Below, piece by piece: positions 1 through 7,605 of a stretch of DNA of 16,092 nucleotides. The notes beneath the pieces are model-generated. The model searched no databases and was not told the origin of the DNA. It was given only the letters and a program-made list of their open reading frames with translations. The DNA is from Isotricha intestinalis (lineage: Eukaryota; Ciliophora; Litostomatea; Vestibuliferida; Isotrichidae), in assembly GCA_023807065.1 (NCBI GenBank), contig JAJJLU010004244.1, positions 1-16,092 on the forward strand, in the 5' to 3' direction. Made by a program: the position numbers and the translations under genes. Each line of letters begins with the position of its first letter. Position 1 is the stretch's first letter.

Positions 1-2
1 CC

Positions 3-383
3 AAATTGCTCGCATCAATTGAGTTGAAAAGAATTGCCTCAAGACTGACTATATGTGATAAAAAAAAGTTCCGTGCACTATTGGATGATTGGCACTGCCG
101 TTGGAAAGAGTTTCTAATGGAGAAGACTGTTGCTGAAAACGGGAAATCTTTCTTTACACATAGGAGAACAAGAAGCGCATATTATAGTCTCAAGACACAC
201 CTTGACATGTTATTTACCTACCAAGAATTCCCTGCTGGATTGGTTCCGAACACAAACAACGCATTGGAGTCGCTCAACTCTATCATAAAGACAAAACTCA
301 GAAACCATAGAGGTCTTTCCATCAAGAGAAGAAAGTTGCTATTAGCGAACTTATTACACCGATACAACCCCCATAAACAATGA
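3..383 (+). CDS. IS transposase, C-terminal part (5' end outside window)
   Basis: The frame is open to the left edge, so the gene is 5'-truncated by the window and no true start is visible; about 126 residues remain and the stop is TGA. The block RRTRSAYYSLKTHLDMLFTY, followed by PNTNNALESLNSIIKTKLR and then RGLSIKRRKLLLANLL, matches in form the C-terminal part of bacterial DDE transposases of the IS256-variant/Mutator-like type (general pattern: THxRLRSAYRSL, LFTYQ, IPNTxNxLE, LKxKLRxHxGL, RR). The Glu of NALES is probably the last acidic residue of the catalytic triad (inference). The protein would cut and rejoin the ends of its own element. No terminal inverted repeat could be recognised after the stop, so the element boundary is not called. 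Confidence 0.75.
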   Translation, partial: KLLASIELKRIASRLTICDKKKFRALLDDWHCRWKEFLMEKTVAENGKSFFTHRRTRSAYYSLKTHLDMLFTYQEFPAGLVPNTNNALESLNSIIKTKLRNHRGLSIKRRKLLLANLLHRYNPHKQ

Positions 384-465
384 GAATTACATTGATTTCA
401 GGTGCATAAAACGTTACGCTGACCAGGATTGCCGATAGAATGCGGTTCTGTTGTTTACTTGATGC

Positions 466-470
466 AGGAG
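466..470 (+). promoter_or_regulatory. Shine-Dalgarno-like ribosome binding site
   Basis: AGGAG lies six bases upstream of the ATG at 477. This is ideal bacterial spacing. It fixes the start of the small lipoprotein-like gene at 477, in preference to the in-frame TTG at 429 or ATG at 462. A bacterial ribosome binding site has no role in a nuclear eukaryotic gene, so it supports a bacterial origin for this segment. Confidence 0.65.
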
Positions 471-476
471 TTGGAC

Positions 477-692
477 ATGACATTTTTAACCAGGCGTGGC
501 ATTGGAACAGTGGGTTTCTTGGCACTGTCAGTGATGCTTTTGGCAAATGGGTGCGGATCGGGTTCGGAGAATTGCTCATCGTCTGACTGGAATACGTGCA
601 TATCTGCACATTCGATGGAATGTTGTGCGGCAGAATCGCTTGCTTTTTGCGATTGGGACAAGTGTCTGTCTGATTATTCAAATAAAATTTGA
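477..692 (+). CDS. small cysteine-rich lipoprotein-like protein
   Basis: A 71-residue protein. The N-terminus has two Arg (residues 6-7), a hydrophobic stretch (about 9-23) and then LLANGC, a lipobox-like signal-peptidase II site with Cys26 as the candidate acylated residue. Asn at -2 is unusual, so the lipobox is imperfect. The mature part is about 46 residues with seven Cys and contains two related segments, DWNTCISAHS and DWDKCLSDYS, which look like an internal duplication. If Cys26 is lipidated, six Cys remain, enough for three disulfides. The family is not recognised and no function is assigned. The gene follows the transposase by 93 bp. Its last codons run into the AT-rich DNA, so the C-terminus may be truncated or chimeric. 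The stop is TGA. Confidence 0.6.
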   Translation: MTFLTRRGIGTVGFLALSVMLLANGCGSGSENCSSSDWNTCISAHSMECCAAESLAFCDWDKCLSDYSNKI

Positions 693-729
693 TTAAATGA
701 AATCTAGTCAATTAATTTAATTCGAAATA

Positions 730-978
730 ATGAATAAATATAAAATATTTCCTTTAGATGTTAATAGAAAGATTTTTTATAGAAAACACAAGCTGGGCTC
801 ATTTAAAAATATTTTTGAAATTCTCCTCCTTTATATTGAAATTGGCTTTCTATTAAAATTTATATGGTCCTTTATAATTCTACTATATGATTCATGTTCG
901 GGTTTGGTTTTTTTAAAAAAATGTTCGAAAAAAACCCCTTTCATTAACGTGAGGAATACTATATATCTTCTGATATAA
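730..978 (+). CDS. small hypothetical membrane ORF, possible gene remnant
   Basis: An 82-residue frame starting at ATG in AT-rich DNA, just right of the compositional junction. It has a short basic N-terminus (NRKIFYRKHK) followed by a hydrophobic region of about 25-30 residues (roughly 28-55). The layout loosely resembles the N-terminus of the two-span protein at 7606-9360, where TPRIYYKGHFRYRT precedes a membrane span, but the Gly-Gly before that span is missing here and the protein ends soon after. It could be a decayed copy of that family, a real small membrane protein, or a chance frame in AT-rich DNA. Confidence is low. Confidence 0.25.
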   Translation: MNKYKIFPLDVNRKIFYRKHKLGSFKNIFEILLLYIEIGFLLKFIWSFIILLYDSCSGLVFLKKCSKKTPFINVRNTIYLLI

Positions 979-1712
979 CTTTTTCTACTAATTTATTGAA
1001 ATATATTTTATATATTACTTGATCTTATACTTTTTTTAAAGCAATAAATACTAAATATTTAATAAAAAAATTTTTATCCTTTTTAATTATTAATTCTTTC
1101 TCTATATTATAATAGATTTAATTCAGATCAAAAGTATAGGCCATGATTTTCTGACATATCATACTTCTAGTTCTTGATTTTTATTATAATCTAATTTTAC
1201 TATTAACTTCATCATCTTTCTTTTCAATTCAAAATATTTTAGAATCACAACATGGGATAATATAAGACTTTTATTATACACTAATCTTTTACTTTCTAAT
1301 ATATTCACTATACTTTTTTCATACCTTCTTTATTTCTGTAACATGAAAAACTGGCTACTGCTATATCAGTAACTCAGGTAATTATAATCATCAGAATCAG
1401 AGTAATTCATAGTATTTATAAGGCCAATATGTATATGTTATTATAATTCTTCCCTTGGTTTTAGTAAGATTGGCATTCAGATGATTTTATGAATAACTTT
1501 CAATCATTTACCTATGTTTTTGACCAAATGAGTTTTAAGAGAATGTTTAAGAAATATATAATTGATGGATGGGCAATAATTTGATGGGTCATGTCCTTCC
1601 ATTATATGAGATTCCATACCTCCCTTCCCATACGGAATATTATTATAATGTCTTTTTAAAATTAAAAAAATATATTAATTTATACAAATTTATAATTATT
1701 ATAAAAAATATA
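979..1712. other. 734-bp spacer without a convincing gene
   Basis: AT-rich DNA with many stops in all frames. It is slightly less AT-rich in about 1100-1560 than in the spacers further right, which may mean decayed coding sequence. On the minus strand, 1162-1329 is open for 56 codons with a mixed, coding-like residue content (for example KRKMMKLIVKLDYNKNQELE), bounded by TAA and TGA. No family was recognised. The promoter of the gene starting at 1713 must lie in the right part, but no motif can be named. No tRNA or hairpin terminator was seen. Confidence 0.5.
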
Positions 1713-2559
1713 ATGTCTTCATTTCAAACATTGAATCTAAATATAATAATTTTACTTTCACTAATTTCAATTTCAAAAACATTTATGGCTACCCTGTTAT
1801 TACATGCAGATGATTACATTGATGATATAATTATAGATGGCAAATCATTAGACAATGGAATAAATTTTATTGACAATTATTATCATGATATTAATAGAAC
1901 TTTCGAATTATTTTATGATTCTATTTTAAAAATCCAAATCTCAAATAAAGAAACAGAATATGGAATAGCAGCTACATTAAGTTTTAATAATGGAGAAAAG
2001 GAAGAAATATATAAAACCGATGAATATTGGCTTTGGAAAACGAATGATACAAGATATCAAAATAATTTTCCTTATATTAATAATTATGAAAATAACGGAA
2101 AGGCATTAATAATAGGATATAGAGATGATATGCATTCAGATTATCCTGATGAAGACCATAGATATAGTTCTTATTTATATACATTTATTGTTACAGGGAT
2201 TGTAAGATGTGAAAATTTTAGTGCTCTTAAAATAAAAGTCGGTGATACTTATGATATAAATTTACCTGATTCAATTAAAACCAAAGCACAACATAAAAAT
2301 GAAGTTTTATTTAAAATTCTAAACGAATTTAAAGGTAAAATATACGATGAAAATAATAATGAAATAAAAATGGGAATTGAATATAGTGTCATAAATTTAA
2401 AATATACTACAGAAAAATATAACACATTAGATACAATAAAATATTCATTAACTTATGATTTTACAACTGTAAAATGTGAAATACAATATTATACTTGTTC
2501 TCAACTTTGTAAAGATTGTATATTAAAAAATTCAAAAATTGAATGTATAGGAAATTGTA

Positions 2560-2593
<34 letters not shown>

Positions 2594-5500
2594 CGATGAC
2601 GATGATGATGATATTGAAAAATATTTTAATGAAACTTTAAATAAATGTGTAGATATAGCTAATGATGAATATTATAATTCAACTACTTATAAAGTAGAGA
2701 AATGTTATAATTCTTGTCAAAAATGTAAAAGAGGTGGTGATGAGAATAATCATAATTGTGAAAAATGTAAAAGTGGTTACTATCATATTGAAGGAAAAAG
2801 TAATAGTAATTGTTATAAAGATCCAGCTGGTTATTATTTAGATAACAATATATATAAAGGATGTGGAAATAATTGTTCTAATTGTATAAAATTAAGTAAT
2901 TCATTAATTTGCAATGAATGTTTAGAAAATTATTATTTTATTGAAAATTATAAAGAGAAATGTTATCAAAGTATATCTGGTTATTATTTTGATGATGAAG
3001 GAAAAGTTTTTAAAAAATGTTTTGAAACATGTAAAGAATGTAATGGTTTAGGAATAAGAGGAAATTCAAATTGTAAAATAAATGAATGTAGTAACGATGC
3101 TTTTCCACTTGAAGAAGATTTAACTGTATGTTATAAATATAATGATATTCCTGAAGGATATTCCAATGTAAATAATATAATTATTAAATGTCATAATCAT
3201 TGTAAGAGATGTAATGATAAATATAATGAAGAAACAAATTCAATGAATTGTATATCTTGTAAAGATAATTACTATAAATTATATAATAACGAAAATCAAT
3301 GTGAACAACTTCAAGATTTATATTATTTAGATGGTGATACTTTAAAAGAATGTTATCAAAGATGTGAAACTTGTTCTAATGGATATGACGAGGATAATCA
3401 GAATATGAATTGTATTTCTTGCAAAGATCAATATTATTTAGATGAAAATAATTGCAGAGAAGAATGTGAATTTTATTATTATATAAATTCAAACAATAAG
3501 AAAATTTGTATTAACTCATGTGATGGTTATACTTATACTTTTGAAAATCAATGTTTGAATGATTGTAAAGTATTAAATTTGAAAATAGAAGGAAATAAAT
3601 GTGTAAATAAATGTTCATCTAAATATTATGATAATAAAGGAGAATGTACTGAAATAACAGATTTTATTGATGGTTCATTAAATCAATTAATGAATGATTT
3701 ATCAAATTTAATAAATGTTCTTCCTTCTAATTCTCCTATAAATGGAAATGGATATTCTTTGGAAATAATAAATACTAATGAATTTTATACTGAAAAATAT
3801 AACTTATCTATTATCCATTTAGGTGAATGTGAAAATATATTAAAAAAACAATATAAATTAAGTGGTAGTGATTATTTATTAATAGCAAAAATAGATATTA
3901 AAAGTGATGATTCTAATACATTAACAAATGTAGTTAAATATAAAGTATTTGATTTAAATGGAAATGAATTAGACTTAAGTTATTGTTCAAATTCAAAAAT
4001 AACAATAGAATATGCAATTAATACTGCAAATTCAAATATTAATTTCACTTATGCTGAAATGATGAATGAATTAGATGTAGATGTTTTTAATTCTAAAGAT
4101 GAATATTTTAATAATATTTGTGTAATTTCTAAAGGAAATGATTCAGATATTTCAATATCAAAAAGAAGGGAAAATCAGTATATTAATATAAGTTTATGTG
4201 ATGATGAATGTGAATATCAAAGTATAAATTATGCTACAATGAAAGCTATTTGTGATTGTGATGTTCAATCTAATACTTTAAATGATAATCAAAAGAAAAG
4301 TCAAGTGAAAAATGCTTTTACTAATTCAATTCCTGTTACTAATATTATAATCGCAAAATGTTATAAAATTTTTTTCTCTTTTAAAGATGTTTTTCATAAT
4401 ATCGGATTTTGTTTTTATTCATGTTTAATTATAATTGATATTATTATATTTATTCATTATTCTTTATTTGCATTTAAGAAATTAAAATCTTTAGTTTTGG
4501 ACAATATATATGAAATAAAAAATAATCCTCCACCAAAAATTACAATTTCATCATCAACAAGTTCAGAAAATATACATTTAGAAAGTGAACAAGGAGTGAA
4601 TAAAGAGATTAAAAATCAGAATCATTTATATAAAATGATTTCTCAAAATTCAAATGCATCAAATAGGATTTTAAATTTAAAAAATGACAATTTAAATAAT
4701 ACTCAAATTATAACTTCTCCTAAAAAGAATAATTTGTCATCAAAAGATAGTGAAATTTCTTTTCAAAATATTCAATTTCCAATCAGAGAAATTAATATGT
4801 CAACAAGAAGAAATATTTTATCTCCAAAAAAAAATAATTTATCTCCAAGAAAAAGTAATATATCTCCAAGAAAAAATGATTTATCTCCAAGAAAAAGTAA
4901 TTTTTCCCCAAAAAGAAATGCATTTTCTCCAAAAAGAAATAATTTTTCTCCAAGTGATAAAAAGAAAATGGGTTCTCCAATAAAAATAAAAATAAAAAAA
5001 TCTTCACAAAAAGATATAAATATAGGAGAAGAAGTAAAAGAATTAAAAACTGAAACAAATCTTTTAAAACATATAGGAATAAGTGGAAATATAAAAAATC
5101 CAAAAAAATATGAATCAACAGTTGATATATTATATAATATACATAAAAAAGATAATTTAATTCATAAAGATGATGACGACATCAATAATATTCCTTTTTT
5201 TAAAGCAAAAAATGAAGATAATAGAAATTTTTTTAAAATGTATTGCGATTTCATTATTGAAAATCAAAGTTTAATATCTTCTTTTATTAAAAAATCAAAA
5301 TACGATATTTTAAATGTTAAAATAACTTGTTTTTTAACTAGTTTATCTATTGATTTTTGGTTAAATGCTATTTTTTATAATGATGATATTGTTGATGAAA
5401 AATATGAAAATGGAAATATTTCATTTTTAACTGAATTTTTGAAAAGTTTTTATTCTTGTTTAGTGGGTTTCATACTTTTTTCTTTGATTAATAAATTATC

Positions 5501-5849
5501 TTTGTATACATATTATTTTGAAATATTAAATAAAGAATTATCACCTTTTAAAGATAATTCTTTAGAAATATGTGAAAAATTTCTAAGAAAAGTTAAAATT
5601 CAACTTCTTATATTATTTTTATTTAACTTTATAATTATGTTTTGGATGATATATTATTGTACACTGTTTTGTTATATATATAAACATAATCAAATGGATT
5701 GGTTTATAGGGGGATGGATTTCTTTCTTAATTTCTTTATTAACTTTTATTATTATTTCTTTTTGTATTTCATGTTTAAGATATTATTCAATAAGAAAAAA
5801 ACATAAATATATATACAACATCTCTTGTTATTTGAGTAGGTTTGCTTAA
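1713..5849 (+). CDS. large cysteine-repeat multi-span surface protein
   Basis: About 1,378 residues from the ATG at 1713. That start is preferred to the in-frame ATG at 1569 because it places a hydrophobic signal peptide (LNIIILLSLISISK) at the N-terminus. Visible order: signal peptide; ectodomain with a unique part (about 30-255), then a dense Cys region (about 259-645) of CxxC pairs and repeated CxxCK...YY...C units resembling furin-like or growth-factor-receptor cysteine repeats, interrupted by a run of 17 Asp; then a second non-repeat part. A first membrane span lies at about 896-920. A long Ser/Asn/Lys-rich loop follows, with seven tandem Ser-Pro heptads (1034-1082). Four more spans lie at about 1201-1222, 1245-1268, 1295-1322 and 1330-1355. 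The C-terminus (FCYIYKHNQMDW) resembles a motif in multi-span protist surface proteins. A receptor or adhesion role is plausible but inferred. It ends at TAA, with no intron needed. Confidence 0.85.
2562..2612 (+). repeat. (GAT/GAC)17 trinucleotide microsatellite coding poly-Asp
   Basis: Seventeen consecutive GAT or GAC codons (two are GAC) encode an unbroken Asp17 run within the cysteine-rich ectodomain of the surrounding gene, between two Cys units. Such runs change length by replication slippage. A solvent-exposed acidic stretch could bind cations, but that is inference. Confidence 0.95.
4812..4958 (+). repeat. seven tandem 21-bp/7-residue Ser-Pro repeats
   Basis: Seven exactly contiguous heptads: NILSPKK, NNLSPRK, SNISPRK, NDLSPRK, SNFSPKR, NAFSPKR, NNFSPSD. 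The first six each carry S-P-[KR]-[KR], the consensus for cyclin-dependent kinases (S/T-P-x-K/R). Further Ser-Pro sites flank them (TSPKKNN upstream, GSPIKIK downstream). In the predicted topology the array lies in the cytoplasmic loop between membrane spans 1 and 2. The perfect period at codon level shows growth by tandem duplication. Confidence 0.95.
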
Positions 5850-6146
5850 ATTAATAACAAATAAATTTTTTATAGATAATTTAAATAATTATTAAAAATA
5901 AATAGTATTATAAACATTAATATCTTTTGTATCCAAAAAATAATATAACTTACATTTAGATTTTGATTTCTTTTAAACTTTAATTTTTAAATTTATAAAG
6001 AAAATGATGTTTTGAAAATTAAAAATATTTTTTATTATAATTTTTAATATATTATTCCATTTTAATATATATATTTTAATTTATTTATAAATACCAAATT
6101 TATCTTTTTAAATATTTTAATCATTGAATAAAAAATTATTATTATT
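5850..6146. other. convergent intergenic spacer
   Basis: A 297-bp spacer between two genes that face each other, so it must hold both 3' ends and polyadenylation regions. It is almost pure A/T with long A and T tracts. No ORF, hairpin terminator or RNA gene was seen. Confidence 0.6.
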
Positions 6147-7436
6147 TTATTGAAGAGAAATATATTTTTTCAAATTGTTATCATAAATATTTTCTAATTC
6201 TTTTGCTTTAATCTTTTTATTATGTTTTTTTAAACAAAATCCAATGAATAAAATTAAACTTACAATTAATATAATTAATAATATAATTAAAGTTTTGGAT
6301 GTTTCTTCACTTAAATTCTTTTTATAAAATCCAATAATTTTCTTATCTTGGTCAAAAACAATTTGATATTTTTTAAAAAAAGGAAAACCAAATTCCCAAC
6401 ATTGTTCAACATCAGTAAATAAAACTAAAAAATAATATTTATTTTTATATTCATAAAATAAATCTTCATATGTAAAAGTAAAGGTGAAATCTAAATCTTT
6501 CATATAAAAGTTTAAATTATCAAATTTTTTAATATTAATATCTTTATCACAATAAAAATAATAAGTAAAATTATCATTACTTAAACTTTTATTACATTTA
6601 TTGTTTTGAATATAAAAATTAAAAAATCTCTTTTCAACCAATTCTAAAAATCCTTTACTAGAAATAAAAACACCATTTTCTAATTTAAATTGAGCACATA
6701 ACTCTTTAAAATAAGGAATTTCATCTTTACCAAAATTCCCTTTTGTAAATTTTAAACCCCAATCAATTAATCCATCAATTTGAGTAACTTTAGTATATAA
6801 AAAATTATTTTCATGATAATTTTTATTATCATATTCATCAGGTTTTCCTCCTATAATCAAATCTCCATTAATATTATCTTTATATTTAATAGTAAAAGGA
6901 TATTTGTTTATAATATTATTTTTCTTTAATTGTTCAATAAAATTTGTTTCTTCACTTATTTTATCTACAAAAGAACTTTTTAATTTTAAACCTAAAATCC
7001 CTTCACTCTCAATTCCAATTTCTAAATCAATGGATGTTGCTAAGTAACACTTTAAATCTATTTTAAATAAATTTTTAAATTCAAATATTTCTGAAATTTT
7101 ATATCCAGAATCTAGACTAAAACCATATAAAAATAAAGGAATTTCATCATATATTTTTATTGAATTTGATTTTGATTCATTATAATTATTTTTAAAATTT
7201 ATACTTGCTTTTTCAGATATTAAAAATGTGGAATAGTCTTGTAATTTTATTTGTAATTTTATTTTCTGAGGAGGATTTCCGACAGATATATCTTCAATAT
7301 ATATTTTATTAAAACGTAATTCATTCATAAATTTTTGTGGAGAAATTTTGTTGTTTATTATTCGCTTAAAAGGTAATTTTATTTCTGATTTTATGAAATT
7401 TATCAAAACAAGGAAAAATAATATAAATTTCTCCAT
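6147..7436 (-). CDS. membrane-anchored pepsin-like protein, probably catalytically dead
   Basis: 429 residues, close to a usual pepsin-family (A1) proenzyme plus an anchor. Signal peptide about 1-17 (FILFFLVLINFIKS). Family landmarks are VGNPPQKIKLQI (usual IGTPPQ.F.V), GILGLKLKSS (usual GILGLG), LIIGGKPDEYD (usual L.LGG.D...Y), and near the end GFPFFKKYQIVFDQDKKIIGF (usual lG..FLr.yy.vFD....riGF). The two catalytic DTG[ST] motifs are not seen: the first aligns with LQDYST, and the second with a segment around NGVFISSKG. One span (about 382-402) and a 27-residue basic tail ending YISLQ follow; YISL fits the tyrosine sorting motif YxxPhi. This suggests a non-proteolytic binding or scaffolding role at the cell surface or in endosomes (inference). 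It is divergent from the next gene and ends at TAA. Confidence 0.75.
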   Translation of the reverse strand: MEKFILFFLVLINFIKSEIKLPFKRIINNKISPQKFMNELRFNKIYIEDISVGNPPQKIKLQIKLQDYSTFLISEKASINFKNNYNESKSNSIKIYDEIPLFLYGFSLDSGYKISEIFEFKNLFKIDLKCYLATSIDLEIGIESEGILGLKLKSSFVDKISEETNFIEQLKKNNIINKYPFTIKYKDNINGDLIIGGKPDEYDNKNYHENNFLYTKVTQIDGLIDWGLKFTKGNFGKDEIPYFKELCAQFKLENGVFISSKGFLELVEKRFFNFYIQNNKCNKSLSNDNFTYYFYCDKDINIKKFDNLNFYMKDLDFTFTFTYEDLFYEYKNKYYFLVLFTDVEQCWEFGFPFFKKYQIVFDQDKKIIGFYKKNLSEETSKTLIILLIILIVSLILFIGFCLKKHNKKIKAKELENIYDNNLKKYISLQ

Positions 7437-7605
7437 AATTAAAAAAATATTTTTATTTAATTCTTTTTATCTAAATATTCCATAAATTTTAAAAAAAAGA
7501 AAATGTTTGATTTCAAATATTATTACTATATTTCATTTATTAATAAATTAATTTTCTATTAGACATTAATCTAAAATATTAAAAAATAAAATTAAATAAA
7601 AAATA
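7437..7605. promoter_or_regulatory. divergent intergenic region, shared promoter
   Basis: 169 bp between the divergent starts at 7436 (-) and 7606 (+). Both promoters must sit here or overlap. The sequence is A/T homopolymer tracts; no specific element can be named. The + gene start is preceded by an A-rich leader (AAAAAATAATG). Confidence 0.5.

Larger units (their letters stand above)
1..695. other. GC-rich, bacterial-looking island at left edge
   Basis: Base composition changes abruptly near 690-720. By hand count, 541-600 is 32/60 G+C, while 721-780 is 9/60. The two reading frames in the island look bacterial (an IS transposase end and a lipoprotein-like gene with a Shine-Dalgarno), and both stop at TGA, whereas all full-length genes to the right stop at TAA. 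This is seen directly. Whether it reflects horizontal transfer into a protist chromosome or a chimeric or contaminated assembly cannot be decided from one window. The left end of the island is not visible. Confidence 0.8.

Noticed and set aside
384..476. Terminal inverted repeat or terminator between transposase and lipoprotein genes
   Set aside because: No convincing inverted repeat or GC-rich hairpin with a T-run could be found by eye.
322..711. 129-codon open frame on the minus strand across the bacterial-like island
   Set aside because: It is antisense to the transposase end and the lipoprotein gene, has no recognisable domain and no ribosome binding site, and is explained by the composition of the opposite strand.
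1569..1712. Upstream in-frame start for the cysteine-rich surface protein
   Set aside because: It would add 48 residues before a clear signal peptide. The ATG at 1713 places the hydrophobic stretch at the N-terminus as expected for a secreted ectodomain.
4750..5118. Two open frames overlapping the Ser-Pro repeat region (77 aa plus strand, 108 aa minus strand)
   Set aside because: Both are low-complexity shadows generated by the 21-bp repeats of the real gene in other frames.
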